A stretch of 64,000 bases of DNA from Variovorax sp. IB41 (GCF_016405905.1 NZ_JAEFCB010000001.1:992001-1056000); one strand, 5' to 3'. Shown: positions 17,341-28,049, counted from the first letter of the stretch. Program-made: numbers and translations. Notes: a model not told the origin generated them from the sequence alone.

Positions 17341-18065
17341 CGGGGCACCTCCGCGCTGCCGAAGACCTCGGCCGATGCCGGCACGAAGCGGATGCGGTCG
17401 CCCGGGCGCAGCAGGCACGGCGATTCGGCCGCCGCGTCGAACAGCTTGAGCGGCGTGCGGCCGATCACGTTCCAGCCGCCCGGCGTTTCCAGCGAATAGA
17501 TCGAGGTCTGGTCGCGCGCGATCGCCACGCTGCCTGCGGGGACGCGCGTGCGCGGCGTGTCGCGGCGCGGCACGGCCAGCGACGGATCGAGCCCGCCGAT
17601 GTACGGAAAGCCCGGCGCGAAGCCCAACATGCAGACGAGGTGCGGCGATGCGACGTGGCGCGCGATCACCTCTTCGGCCTGCAGGCCGCAGGCAGCGGCG
17701 ACCTCTTCGAGATCGGGGCCGAATTCGCCGCCGTAGCACACCGGGATATCGACCGTGCGCGCGTCCTCGTCGTGAGGGCGGATGCCACGCGCGAGCAAGG
17801 CGTCGAGCCGCCGGCGCAGCACGTCGTAAGGCGAGGCGCCTTCCGCGAAGAACTCGGGGCGGTAGTGCACCGCCACGGTGGTGAAGGCCGGCACCACGTC
17901 CACGATGCCCGCGATGGGTTCGTCGAGCAGTTCGCGCGCGAAGCTGCGCACGGTGGCGTTGACGGCCGGCTCCACGGCCTGGCCGAACTCCACGACGAGG
18001 CAGCGGTCGCCCACCGGGGCGATGCGCCAGGCGAAAGCGCTGGAGGGGGTGCTGGAAGAAGTCAT
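17337..18065 (-). CDS. pxpB: 5-oxoprolinase subunit PxpB (KipI family)
   Basis: The 242-residue protein carries the KipI/PxpB features: FAWRIAPVGDRCLVVEFG at the start, VDIPVCYGGEFGPDLEEVA in the middle and LGFAPGFPYIGGLDP near residue 160. TPGGWNVIGRTPLKLFD follows near 200. PxpB pairs with PxpC in 5-oxoprolinase; in Bacillus KipI also inhibits kinase A, but no sporulation context exists here. The start at 18065 follows the biotin carboxylase stop (18083) by 17 bases. A Ser/Thr-rich leader of about 11 residues precedes the family start. Confidence 0.9.
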   Translation of the reverse strand: MTSSSTPSSAFAWRIAPVGDRCLVVEFGQAVEPAVNATVRSFARELLDEPIAGIVDVVPAFTTVAVHYRPEFFAEGASPYDVLRRRLDALLARGIRPHDEDARTVDIPVCYGGEFGPDLEEVAAACGLQAEEVIARHVASPHLVCMLGFAPGFPYIGGLDPSLAVPRRDTPRTRVPAGSVAIARDQTSIYSLETPGGWNVIGRTPLKLFDAAAESPCLLRPGDRIRFVPASAEVFGSAEVPR

Positions 18066-18082
18066 CGGTCGCGCCTTCGTGT

Positions 18083-19483
18083 TCAGCGCACCGCCGGCGC
18101 AGCGGTCATCGCCTCGAGCAACCGCGCACGCTCGCGCTCGACCAGCCCGGTGTCGAGCCGCCCGGCCGCGAAGTCCTCGTGGCGGATCACGGCCTTGAGG
18201 AATGCGAGGTTGTTCTTCACGCCCTCGATGCGGCTTTCTTCCAGCGCGGCCAGCATGGCGGCGAGCGCCGCGTCGCGGCTCTCGCCCCAGACGATCATCT
18301 TGGCGATCATCGGGTCGTAGAAAGGCGTGATCACATCGCCCTGCCGCACGCCGGTGTCCACGCGCAGGTGCGGCGCGGCCGGTGGCAGCGCGAACACATC
18401 GAGCGGGCCCGGCGAGGGGAAGAAGTTCTTGGCCGGGTTCTCCGCATAGAGGCGGCATTCGATGGCCGCGCCGTGCATCGCGATGTCCGCCTGCGCGATC
18501 TTGTCGAAGCCCGCGAGCGAGGGGCCCGCGGCCGCCAGCTTGATCTGCTGCTGCACCAGGTCCCAGCCCGTGACCATCTCGGTGACCGGGTGCTCGACCT
18601 GGATGCGCGTGTTCATCTCGAGGAAGAAGAAGTCGAGCGAGTCGGCATCGACGATGAACTCCACCGTGCCCGGGCCGCGGTAGCGTTGATGCGCGGCCAG
18701 CGCGGCTGCCGCCTTGGCCATGCGCGCGCGCAGCTCGGCCGGCAGGCCCGGCGCGGGGCTCTCCTCGATGATCTTCTGGAAGCGCCGCTGGATCGAGCAC
18801 TCGCGCTCGAAGAGATGCACCGCGCTGCCGTCGCCGTAGCCGAACACCTGGATCTCCACATGCCGCGCACGCGGCACATAGCGCTCCAGGTAGATCGTGC
18901 CGTCCTTGAACGATTTCGCAGCGAGCTGCTGCGTGCCCGACACCGAGGCCAGCAGTTTCTCGGGCGCGTCCACCAGCCGCATGCCGATCCCGCCGCCACC
19001 GCCCGTGGCCTTGACCAGCAGCGGGTAGCCCACGGCCTCGGCCGCGCCTTCGATGCCGGCCAGCTCGTCGAGCGCGAAGCGCCGGCTGCCCGGCAGCGTC
19101 GGCACGCCGGCCGCCTTGGCGATTTCGCGGGCGCGCTCCTTGTCGCCCATCTCCTCGATGCTCTGCGGCGTGGGGCCGATCCACACCACGCCCGCCGCCT
19201 CGGCGGCGCGTGCGAACGCCGTGTTTTCCGACAGGAAGCCGTAGCCCGGGTGCACGCCTTGGGCGCCCTCTGCGACGGCGGCCGCCAGGATGCGCTCGTG
19301 GTTCAGGTAGCTCTCGGCCGGCGACGCGGGCCCGATGGCGACCGCGCGGTCGGCCATCTCCACATGCAGCGCTTTCGCGTCGGCCTCGGAGTACACGGCC
19401 ACCGTCTCGATGCCGAGCGCCTTGCAGGCGCGGATGACGCGGCACGCGATCTCTCCGCGATTGGCAATGAGGATGCGCTTCAT
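18083..19483 (-). CDS. Biotin carboxylase (AccC-like)
   Basis: This is a 466-residue ATP-grasp biotin carboxylase. It opens with MKRILIANRGEIACRVIRA, has the glycine-rich ATP loop KATGGGGGIGMR near residue 160, and the active-site stretch MNTRIQVEHPVTE near 290. These enzymes carboxylate biotin on a carrier protein with bicarbonate and ATP. It sits inside the pxp operon rather than next to accB, so it probably serves the 74-residue carrier at 15292 instead of fatty-acid synthesis. The length is slightly above E. coli AccC (449). The MFS gene stop is three bases before its start. Confidence 0.92.
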   Translation of the reverse strand: MKRILIANRGEIACRVIRACKALGIETVAVYSEADAKALHVEMADRAVAIGPASPAESYLNHERILAAAVAEGAQGVHPGYGFLSENTAFARAAEAAGVVWIGPTPQSIEEMGDKERAREIAKAAGVPTLPGSRRFALDELAGIEGAAEAVGYPLLVKATGGGGGIGMRLVDAPEKLLASVSGTQQLAAKSFKDGTIYLERYVPRARHVEIQVFGYGDGSAVHLFERECSIQRRFQKIIEESPAPGLPAELRARMAKAAAALAAHQRYRGPGTVEFIVDADSLDFFFLEMNTRIQVEHPVTEMVTGWDLVQQQIKLAAAGPSLAGFDKIAQADIAMHGAAIECRLYAENPAKNFFPSPGPLDVFALPPAAPHLRVDTGVRQGDVITPFYDPMIAKMIVWGESRDAALAAMLAALEESRIEGVKNNLAFLKAVIRHEDFAAGRLDTGLVERERARLLEAMTAAPAVR

Positions 19484-19486
19484 CGC

Positions 19487-20722
19487 TCAGTCCTCCGACG
19501 AGAGCTCGAGGCCGCCCGTTTCAGGCAGCAGCAACGACGCGATGATCACCAGCAGGTAGCCGCCCGCCGCCATGTAGCCGATGGCGATGCCCAGCGGCAT
19601 CGAGGTGCTCATGTAGCCGATGAGCGCCGGGCAGATCGAGCCGACGGCGCGGCCGAAGTTGTAGCAAAAGCCCTGGCCCGAACCGCGCACGCGGCTGGGG
19701 AACAGTTCGCTCAGGTACGCCCCCATGCCCGAGAAGATGCCCGAGAGAAAGAAGCCGAGCGGAAAGCCGAGCACCAGCATCATCCCGTCGGTGATCGGGA
19801 TCTGCGTGTAGGCGATCACCAGCAGCCCGGCGCACAGCGCGAACAGCATGAAGCAGCGGCGGCGGCCCAGCTTGTCGGACAGCCACGCGCTCGTGAGGTA
19901 GCCCACGAAGGAGCCGAGGATCAGCACCAAGAGGTAGCCGCTAGTGTTGAACACCGAGAGGTTGCGCTCCATCTTCAGGTACGTCGGCAGCCACGTGGTC
20001 ACCGCGTAATAAGCGCCCTGCATGCCGGTGGCCAGGAGGCTCGCGAGGATCGTGGTCCTGAGCAGCTTGGGCGAGAAGATTTCCAGGAAGTTGCCCTTGT
20101 CGCCCTCGGCCTTCATGCGCGCGCGGGTCTGGTGGTAGACCTCGGGGTCGCTGATGTTGCGGCGGATGTAGAGGATCAAAAGCGCCGGCAGCACGCCGAT
20201 CCAGAACAGCACGCGCCAGGCGAGCGCCGGCTCCAGCATTGCGTACACCGCCCAGAACGCGATGGCCGAGATGCCCCAGCCCACCGCCCAGCTGCTCTGC
20301 ACCAGCCCCACGGCCTTGCCGCGGTGGCGCGCCTGGATCATCTCGGCGATCAGCACCGAGCCCACCGACCATTCGCCGCCGAAGCCCAGCCCCTGCAGCG
20401 CGCGCGTGACGAAGAGCTGCTCGGGCGACTGCGTGAAGCCGCTCAGGAAGGTGAAGAAGCTGAACCACAGCACCGTCAGCTGCAGGATGCGCACGCGGCC
20501 ATACCTGTCGGCCAGGATGCCCGCGAGCCAGCCGCCGATGGCGGAGGTGACCAGCGCGCCGGTCGCGATGTAGCCGGCCTCGGTCTTGGTCATGCCCCAC
20601 ACCAGGATCAGCGTGGGGATCATGAAGGTGTAGATCATGTAGTCGAACGCATCGACGCCGTAGCCGGCGAAGGCGGCGACCAGCGTCCGGCGCTCCTGGG
20701 GTTTGGTTTCCTGCAGCCACAT
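19487..20722 (-). CDS. MFS transporter of the organic-acid/sialate:H+ symporter type
   Basis: The 411-residue protein has about twelve membrane helices. The N-terminal WLQETKPQERRTLVAAFAGYGVDAFDYMIYTFMIPTL is typical of the NanT/ShiA-like acid symporters. The loop between helices 2 and 3 reads GILADRYGRVRIL. Proteins of this type import carboxylates with protons across the inner membrane. It lies between the DUF1445 gene and the biotin carboxylase in the pxp operon, so the cargo may be 5-oxoproline or a related cyclic amide. That is inference from position only. It ends three bases from the carboxylase start. Confidence 0.85.
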   Translation of the reverse strand: MWLQETKPQERRTLVAAFAGYGVDAFDYMIYTFMIPTLILVWGMTKTEAGYIATGALVTSAIGGWLAGILADRYGRVRILQLTVLWFSFFTFLSGFTQSPEQLFVTRALQGLGFGGEWSVGSVLIAEMIQARHRGKAVGLVQSSWAVGWGISAIAFWAVYAMLEPALAWRVLFWIGVLPALLILYIRRNISDPEVYHQTRARMKAEGDKGNFLEIFSPKLLRTTILASLLATGMQGAYYAVTTWLPTYLKMERNLSVFNTSGYLLVLILGSFVGYLTSAWLSDKLGRRRCFMLFALCAGLLVIAYTQIPITDGMMLVLGFPLGFFLSGIFSGMGAYLSELFPSRVRGSGQGFCYNFGRAVGSICPALIGYMSTSMPLGIAIGYMAAGGYLLVIIASLLLPETGGLELSSED

Positions 20723-20762
20723 GGTGCGAATCCTCTTTTTTGAGTGAAGTGAATCGGGGCGC

Positions 20763-21611
20763 TCAGGCGAACGGAAGGTCGCGGTTGAGCATGTCGGTGA
20801 CCAGCATGTACCCCGGCGCGTGCGTGATGCACAGCGCGGGCCTGGCAGCCATCACCACCGCCTGCGGCGTCACGCCGCAGGCCCAGAACACGGGCAGCTC
20901 GTCGGGCGCGATGCGCACCGCGTCGCCGAAGTCGGGCCTGGCGATGTCGGCGATGCCGATGAGCGAGGGGTCGCCGATGTGCACCGGCGCGCCGTGCACC
21001 CTGGGCACGCGCGCGGTGATCTGCACCGCGCGAATGGCGTCGGCCGCCTTCATCGGCCGCATCGACACCACCATCGGCCCGTGGAAGGGACCGGCCGGCA
21101 CGGTCTGGATGTTCGTGCGGTACATGGCCACGTTCTTGCCCTCGTCCACGTGGCGCAGCGGAATGCCCGCATCGATGAGCCCATGCTCGAACGAGAACGA
21201 GCACCCCAGCACGAACGCCACGAAATCATCGCGCCACAGGGCCTTCAGGTCGTCCACCTCGCCCACCAGCACGCCTTCGCGATAGACGCGGTAGGCGGGC
21301 ACGTCGGTGCGGATGTCGATGTCGCGGCCCAGCGTGGGCAGTTGCGGGTTGCCGGGCTGGCCGACCGCCAGCAACGGGCACGGCTTGGGGTTGCTCTGGC
21401 AAAAGCGCATGAAGTCCGAGGCCAGGTCCACCGGCAGGATCGCCAGGTTGCCCTGCACGTGCGCCGGCGCGAGCCCGCTCGTGTGGCGGCGCCAGCGGCC
21501 GGCGCGGATGGCCTGCCTTGCCTCCCAGGCGTTCGCGAATTCGTCCAGCGCCTGTACGGCACGTCTTCCGTCGGGGGCCTGCATGGCACTGCCCGTATCC
21601 ACCAATTCCAT
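20763..21611 (-). CDS. DUF1445 family protein (putative hydro-lyase / D-glutamate cyclase-like, YcsI)
   Basis: The 282-residue protein matches the DUF1445/YcsI family. Readable landmarks are [21 protein letters not shown] near residue 55, [22 protein letters not shown] near 130, and [17 protein letters not shown] near 240. The mammalian homologue is a mitochondrial D-glutamate cyclase making 5-oxo-D-proline. Next to 5-oxoprolinase genes this activity would make chemical sense. The start at 21611 is chosen because the upstream extension (to 21674) is basic and lies in the presumed promoter. It is the first gene of the seven-gene operon. Confidence 0.85.
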   Translation of the reverse strand: MELVDTGSAMQAPDGRRAVQALDEFANAWEARQAIRAGRWRRHTSGLAPAHVQGNLAILPVDLASDFMRFCQSNPKPCPLLAVGQPGNPQLPTLGRDIDIRTDVPAYRVYREGVLVGEVDDLKALWRDDFVAFVLGCSFSFEHGLIDAGIPLRHVDEGKNVAMYRTNIQTVPAGPFHGPMVVSMRPMKAADAIRAVQITARVPRVHGAPVHIGDPSLIGIADIARPDFGDAVRIAPDELPVFWACGVTPQAVVMAARPALCITHAPGYMLVTDMLNRDLPFA

Positions 21612-21723
21612 TGCGTACCTCTTGATGTCATGCTTTTGCGGTGGTGCAGGTCTTGCATGCCGGCACACCGTCAATGGGGGGCGATGAAATCACGGCATGC
21701 CGATGACGTCGACTCAGAAATTG

Positions 21724-21736
21724 TTCGAGCCCTCGA
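21724..21736. promoter_or_regulatory. LysR-type operator candidate for the pxp operon
   Basis: TTCGAGCCCTCGA fits the LysR box T-N11-A, with arms TCGAG and CTCGA around a CC spacer. It lies 45 bases before the LysR start at 21782 and 113 bases upstream of the first operon gene. This is where a LysR regulator commonly controls both itself and its target. Confidence 0.5.
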
Positions 21737-21781
21737 TAAGATTTTTTTAAGCACCGCTTTGCACCGAACACCGACGGACCG

Positions 21782-22756
21782 ATGAACACACGCTTTCTGG
21801 AGACGCTGGTCGTCCTTTCCCGCCTCAAGAGCTTTCGCGAGACCGCGCAGGTGCTGCACACCACGCAGGCGGCCGCATCGCAGCGCATCGCGGCGCTGGA
21901 AGACGAACTAGGGGTTTTCCTTGTTGACCGCTCCAATCGCACCCTCGCCCTCACGCCCGTGGGCGAACAGGTGGTGCGGCAGGCCGAGCGCATGCTGGCG
22001 CTGGAGCGCGAGCTCAAGCTCTCCACGCAGCCCGATGCGCCGCCCGCCGGGCGCGTGCGCATCGGCGTGATCGAGACGGTCGTGCACACCTGGCTCACGC
22101 CGCTGATCCACGGCATCACGCGGCGCTTTCCGGCGGTGGACCCGGACATCACCGTCGAGCCGGCGCGCAACCTCAGGGAGCAATTCCGCCAGCACAAGCT
22201 CGACCTGCTGATCCAGAACGATCCCGTGGAAGAGGCGGCCGGCAACGTGGAGCTCGAAGTGACGCCGCTGTCGCGCTTTCCGATCCGCTGGATCGCCCGG
22301 CCCGACGTGTGGCCCACGCAGGACGTGCTCGCGCTCGAAGACCTGGAGCGCATTCCCGTGCTGACCTACGTGCGCACCTCCAGCCCGCACGCGCATGTGC
22401 GCGCGCTGTTCGCGGGGCGCGAGGCCGAGCCGCGCATCTGCAGCTTTCCGTCGGTGCAGTCGATCGTGCAACTCGTGAAGGAAGGCTTCGGGGTGGCGGC
22501 GATTCCGCCGATCTTCGTGCAGCGCGAAATCGAGGCCGGCGACCTGAAGCTCTGCGAGGGCCCCGCCCTGCCGCCGCTGGTGGTGACGGTGACGCGGCCC
22601 CGCGAATCGTCGCCCGCCGTGATGGCGGTCGACACGATCATCCGGGAGGTGGTGGCCAGCTACTGCAAGGCGGCCGGGCCGCCGTGGGCCATCGACCTGC
22701 AGGAAGAGCTCGACGCGGCTGCTGCAGCCGCAACTGCGCCCCTCACCGGCAGCTGA
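21782..22756 (+). CDS. LysR family transcriptional regulator of the pxp operon
   Basis: The 324-residue product begins with a LysR helix-turn-helix: FLETLVVLSRLKSFRETAQVLHTTQAAASQRIAALEDELG over residues 5-45. A periplasmic-binding-like effector domain follows from about residue 90. The C-terminal tail is Ala-rich and slightly long. It is divergent from the DUF1445-MFS-biotin carboxylase-pxpBCA operon and separated by 170 bases, so it is the obvious candidate regulator. The effector may be 5-oxoproline or D-glutamate, but nothing in the sequence tells which. Its stop codon directly abuts the convergent mmsB stop. Confidence 0.88.
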   Translation: MNTRFLETLVVLSRLKSFRETAQVLHTTQAAASQRIAALEDELGVFLVDRSNRTLALTPVGEQVVRQAERMLALERELKLSTQPDAPPAGRVRIGVIETVVHTWLTPLIHGITRRFPAVDPDITVEPARNLREQFRQHKLDLLIQNDPVEEAAGNVELEVTPLSRFPIRWIARPDVWPTQDVLALEDLERIPVLTYVRTSSPHAHVRALFAGREAEPRICSFPSVQSIVQLVKEGFGVAAIPPIFVQREIEAGDLKLCEGPALPPLVVTVTRPRESSPAVMAVDTIIREVVASYCKAAGPPWAIDLQEELDAAAAAATAPLTGS

Positions 22757-23653
22757 TCAGGACGCCTTCTGCACCAGCTTCAGCACGCTGGAGAAATCCA
22801 GCGCGCCGTGGCCCGCGAGACTGTGCGCCGCGTACAGGCTGCGCGCGAGACCGCCCAGCGGCGTGGCGGCGCGCACGGCGGCTGCGTTCTCCTGCGCCAG
22901 GCCCAGGTCCTTGAGCATCAGGTCGGTGCCGAAGCCGCCCGCGTAGTTCTTCGAGGCGGGCGACGTCTCCATCACGCCCGGCATCGGGTTGTACTTCTCG
23001 AGCGCCCAGTTGCCGCCCGAGCTGCGCCGCATGATTTCGGAAAGCACCTTCGGATCGAGCCCGTTGGCCACGCCCAGCGCCAGCGCCTCGGAGGTGCCGA
23101 TCATGAGGATGCCGAGCAGCATGTTGTTGCAGATCTTGGCGGTCTGCCCCGCGCCTGCCGCGCCGGCGTGGAAGATGTTGGCGCCCATCTTCTCGAGCAC
23201 CGGGCGCGCGCGCTCCAGATCGCGCGTCTCGCCGCCGACCATGAAGGTCAGCGTGCCTGCGATCGCACCGCCGGTGCCGCCCGAGACGGGCGCATCGATC
23301 ATCGCGATGCCCTTGGCCTCCGCCGCTTCGGCCACCTTGCGTGAGGTGGCGGCGGCGATGGTGCTGCTGTCGATCACGAGCGTGCCGGCGCGGATGCTGT
23401 CGAGCAGGCCGGGCTTGCCCGCGCCGCCCAGGTACAGGCCTTCGACATGCGCGCTGGCCGGCAGCATGCTGATGACGACTTCGGCATCGGCCACGGTTTC
23501 CGCGGCCGACTTGGCAATCGGCAGGCCCTCGGCGCCGAACTTCTTGCAGGCCTCGGCCGAGAGGTCGAAGGCACTGAGCGTGTGGCCGGCCTTGCGCAGG
23601 TTCAGGGCCATCGGCCCGCCCATGTTGCCCAGGCCGATGAATGCGATCTTCAT
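22757..23653 (-). CDS. mmsB: 3-hydroxyisobutyrate dehydrogenase
   Basis: The 298-residue enzyme oxidises 3-hydroxyisobutyrate to methylmalonate semialdehyde with NAD+, a late step of valine breakdown. It starts with the nucleotide-binding loop FIGLGNMGGPMALNLRKAGH (residues 4-23). The substrate-binding motif DAPVSGGTGGAIAGTL is near residue 120, and the catalytic lysine lies in GQTAKICNNMLL near 172. The length is typical for the family. It is the last gene of the valine cluster. Its stop codon directly adjoins that of the convergent LysR gene with no bases between. Confidence 0.93.
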   Translation of the reverse strand: MKIAFIGLGNMGGPMALNLRKAGHTLSAFDLSAEACKKFGAEGLPIAKSAAETVADAEVVISMLPASAHVEGLYLGGAGKPGLLDSIRAGTLVIDSSTIAAATSRKVAEAAEAKGIAMIDAPVSGGTGGAIAGTLTFMVGGETRDLERARPVLEKMGANIFHAGAAGAGQTAKICNNMLLGILMIGTSEALALGVANGLDPKVLSEIMRRSSGGNWALEKYNPMPGVMETSPASKNYAGGFGTDLMLKDLGLAQENAAAVRAATPLGGLARSLYAAHSLAGHGALDFSSVLKLVQKAS

Positions 23654-23686
23654 GTGTGTTGTCTCCGTTGTTCTCTGTGAATCGGG

Positions 23687-24802
23687 TCAGACCAGCGAGG
23701 CCAGTTCCACCGGCATGTCGCCGCGCGGGCGCAGGTGGTCGTCGATGAAGGCGGGCGTGATCTCTTCGATCGTCGCGGGGTTCCAGCGCGGGTTGCGGTC
23801 CTTGTCGATCAGCACCGCGCGGATGCCCTCGGCGAAGTCCTTGTGCGCGCAGAAGCCGAGCGACGCCCAGTACTCGAGCCGGAACACCTCGGCCAGCGAC
23901 ATGCGGTGCACGCGCTGCCAGAGCTCGAAGCTCAGTGCGGCCGAGCTCGGCGCGCCCTTCACGAAGGTCTTGGAGGCGGACTGCAGCCACGGGTCGTCGC
24001 TCTGCAGGTTGCGCAGGCGCTTGGCGATGTCCAGCAGGTCGTCGCCGGCCATCAGCGCGTTGATGGTGTCGTAGTGCTCGCGCACCTTCGAGGCCGGCAG
24101 CTCGGCGCCCTCGCCCGCCTTCGCGAGGATGCGCGAGAGCGTGGCGCGGTCGGCCTTGCTCTCGCCGGCCCATGCCGCTGCGGCGATGGCGTCGAGCACC
24201 TGGCCTTTGCGCTCCTGCGGCACGAGCACGTCGGCCAGGCCGCAGAAGATCGCGTCGGCCGCGTTGAGGTTCGCGGCCGTGAGCGCCAGGAACAGGCCGG
24301 TGCGCCCCGGCGTGCGGCGCAGGAACCAGCTGCCGCCCACATCGGGATAAAGGCCGATGGCGATCTCGGGCATCGCGATGCGGCTCTGCGTCGTCACCAC
24401 GCGGTGCGAGCAGCCCGACATCAGGCCCACGCCGCCGCCCATCACGATGCCGTGGCCCCAGCAGAGGAAGGGCTTGGGAAAGGTGTGGATCAGGTAATCG
24501 AGCTCGTACTCTTCGCGAAAGAAGTCTTCGGCGTAGGTGTTGCGCGCGGGGCCGCATTCCAGCAGCGTCTGGTAGAGCTGGCGCAGGTCGCCGCCCGCGC
24601 AGAAGGCCTTCTCGCCAGCGGCCTGCAACAGCACGCCGACGATGCCGTCGTCCTTCGCCCACTCGCGCAGCTTGGGTGTGAGCAGGCGCACCATGTCCAC
24701 GGAGAGCGCGTTGAGCGATGCAGGCGCGTTGAGCGTGGCGGTGGCGAAGCGCTGGCCGCCGGCGGTCTTGATTTCGTCGAAGAGAACTACGGAGTCGGTC
24801 AT
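23687..24802 (-). CDS. 3-hydroxyisobutyryl-CoA hydrolase (enoyl-CoA hydratase/isomerase family)
   Basis: This 371-residue crotonase-fold protein is of the HIBYL-CoA hydrolase type. The oxyanion-hole segment GEKAFCAGGDLRQLYQ is near residue 65. The signature GHGIVMGGGVGLMSGCSHRVV near 115 and MPEIAIGLYPDVGGSWFL near 140 contain the glutamate and aspartate used by hydrolases. It is longer than the 260-residue hydratases, as expected for HIBCH. It releases 3-hydroxyisobutyrate for mmsB, whose gene starts 33 bases downstream. The start at 24802 is preferred over an ATG at 24871 that would overlap the upstream gene. Confidence 0.88.
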   Translation of the reverse strand: MTDSVVLFDEIKTAGGQRFATATLNAPASLNALSVDMVRLLTPKLREWAKDDGIVGVLLQAAGEKAFCAGGDLRQLYQTLLECGPARNTYAEDFFREEYELDYLIHTFPKPFLCWGHGIVMGGGVGLMSGCSHRVVTTQSRIAMPEIAIGLYPDVGGSWFLRRTPGRTGLFLALTAANLNAADAIFCGLADVLVPQERKGQVLDAIAAAAWAGESKADRATLSRILAKAGEGAELPASKVREHYDTINALMAGDDLLDIAKRLRNLQSDDPWLQSASKTFVKGAPSSAALSFELWQRVHRMSLAEVFRLEYWASLGFCAHKDFAEGIRAVLIDKDRNPRWNPATIEEITPAFIDDHLRPRGDMPVELASLV

Positions 24803-24830
24803 TGTCTTGAGGGGTTCCGGGTGCGGGGCG

Positions 24831-25985
24831 TCAGCGGATATCGCTGTCCCCTTCCAGCAATTTTCGCGCAACGATCACTCGCATGATCTCGTTGGTGCCT
24901 TCGAGGATCTGGTGCACGCGGGTATCGCGCACCAGGCGCTCCAGAGGGAACTCGCTCAGGTAGCCGTAGCCGCCATGCAGTTGCAGCGCGTCGTTGCAGA
25001 CGTTGAAGCCCGCATCGGTCGCGAAGCGCTTGGCCATCGCGCAGTACGTGCTGGCGTCCGCATGGCCCGCGTCGAGCTTCGATGCGGCGAGCCGCACCAT
25101 CTGCCGCGCGGCGACCAGTTCGGTCGCCATGTCGGCCAGCTTGAACTGCAGTGCCTGGAAGCTCGCGATCGGCTTGCCGAACTGCTGGCGCTCATGCAGG
25201 TAGCGGCGCGCCGCGTCGAGCGCGCCCTGCGCCGCGCCCACCGAGCAGGTCGCGATGTTGATGCGCCCGCCATCGAGCCCCTTCATCGCGATGCGAAAGC
25301 CCTCGCCTTCCTTGCCCAGCAGGTGGTCGGCCGGGATGCGCACGTTGTCGAAGTTGATGGTGCGCGTGGGCTGGCTGTTCCAGCCCATCTTGTGTTCCTT
25401 CTTGCCGTAGCTCACGCCGGGCGCATCGGCCGGCACCGCGAAGGCCGAGATGCCGCCCGCGCCGCCGCCGCCCGTGCGCGCCATCAGCACCAGCACGTCG
25501 GTCGCGCCCGCGCCCGAGATGAAGGCCTTGCCGCCGTTGATGACGTACTCGTGGCCCTGCAGTTCGGCACGTGTCTTGAGCGAGCCCGCATCCGACCCGG
25601 CGCCCGGCTCGGTGAGGCAGTACGACGCGAGCTTGCGCCCGCTCGTGAGGGCCTCGCCCCACTGCGCGGCCACCGCATCGGTCGCCCAGGTGCCGAGCAT
25701 CCACGTGGCCATGTTGTGGATCGTGATGAAGGCCGTGGTCGACGGATCGACCGCGGCCATCTCCTCGAACACCAGCGCCGCATCGAGCCGCGGCAACCCG
25801 AGGCCGCCGATGCGCTCGGGCGCATAGAGCCCGCAGAAGCCCAGTTCGCCGGCCTTGGCGATGGCCTCCTTCGGGAAGATGGCCTCGGCGTCCCACTGCG
25901 CGGCGTGCGGCGCGAACTCGGCCCGCGCGAAGTCGCGCGCGGTCTGCGCAAAGGCGTTCTGTTCTTCGGACAGTTCGAAGTTCAT
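24831..25985 (-). CDS. Acyl-CoA dehydrogenase, probable isobutyryl-CoA dehydrogenase
   Basis: The 384-residue flavoenzyme has the acyl-CoA dehydrogenase signatures CLTEPGAGSDAGSLKT near residue 127 and QLHGGYGYLSEFPLERLVRD near 343. The latter is followed by ILEGTNEIMRVIVAR, which contains the catalytic glutamate position of this family. Placed with mmsA, mmsB and the HIBYL-CoA hydrolase, it most likely oxidises isobutyryl-CoA to methacrylyl-CoA in valine breakdown. That assignment rests on context; short-chain acyl-CoA dehydrogenases look alike. No enoyl-CoA hydratase for the next step is obvious in the window. Its start overlaps the LprI-like gene stop by four bases. Confidence 0.9.
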   Translation of the reverse strand: MNFELSEEQNAFAQTARDFARAEFAPHAAQWDAEAIFPKEAIAKAGELGFCGLYAPERIGGLGLPRLDAALVFEEMAAVDPSTTAFITIHNMATWMLGTWATDAVAAQWGEALTSGRKLASYCLTEPGAGSDAGSLKTRAELQGHEYVINGGKAFISGAGATDVLVLMARTGGGGAGGISAFAVPADAPGVSYGKKEHKMGWNSQPTRTINFDNVRIPADHLLGKEGEGFRIAMKGLDGGRINIATCSVGAAQGALDAARRYLHERQQFGKPIASFQALQFKLADMATELVAARQMVRLAASKLDAGHADASTYCAMAKRFATDAGFNVCNDALQLHGGYGYLSEFPLERLVRDTRVHQILEGTNEIMRVIVARKLLEGDSDIR

Positions 25986-26373
25986 TGTTCACGGCCCTTC
26001 CAGCGGTCCAGTTCGGCGGTGCGTTTGCGGGTCGATTTCTCCAGGCATGCGCTGAACACCAGCGGCCAGATGGAGCCGCCCTCGTTCGCTTTCGAAGCCC
26101 GCTTGCAAGCCGGGTCGCGGCCCTTGAGCCAGGCGCGCTGCTCGGTGCGCAGCGCGACGCGCATCTGCGGCGAGAGCGTCTTCATCACCTCGCCGTAGCG
26201 GATGTTGAGCGCTGCATCGGCCGCACGGAAATCGCGCGCCGCGCAGGCGTTCATCTGCTGCTGGTTGCCGTTGGGGTCGCAGTCGTCCGGGCCGGCGTCG
26301 GCAGCATGCGCGCTGCCGGCGAGCAATGCGAGCGCAGCGACGGCACCCCAGGCCGCGACGCGAAGCCCGTGCC

Positions 26374-26377
<4 letters not shown>
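25982..26377 (-). CDS. LprI/DUF1311-like exported protein inside the valine operon
   Basis: The 131-residue protein has a signal peptide ([19 protein letters not shown], cleaved near residue 25). The mature part resembles the LprI/DUF1311 lysozyme-inhibitor family: [24 protein letters not shown], then [17 protein letters not shown]. The paired cysteines and the RAWL motif are characteristic. Family members in other bacteria inhibit host lysozyme or have unknown periplasmic roles. Here it is inserted between acyl-CoA dehydrogenase and mmsA, overlapping both by four bases (ATGA). It is therefore translated with a catabolic operon, an odd setting for it. Confidence 0.82.
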
Positions 26378-27897
<1,520 letters not shown>

Positions 27898-28012
27898 GGG
27901 GTTTGTCTCCTGTGAATCTCTGCGAAATCTGGAAAGGCGATGCCGGCAGGCCGGTGCAGCCCGCATCCTAGCTTTGCAGATTTGCGATGACAATAGACAA
28001 ATATGCGCCACG

Positions 28013-28032
28013 GCTTTGCAAAAATGCAGAGC
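28013..28032. promoter_or_regulatory. Imperfect inverted repeat between mmsA and its LysR gene
   Basis: GCTTTGCA and TGCAGAGC (one mismatch) flank AAAA. The element is 115 bases upstream of mmsA and 17 bases before the LysR start at 28050. Further CTTTGC words occur at 27972 and 28033. A LysR operator is plausible from the position. Confidence 0.4.
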
Positions 28033-28049
28033 CTTTGCGACGCATCGCT

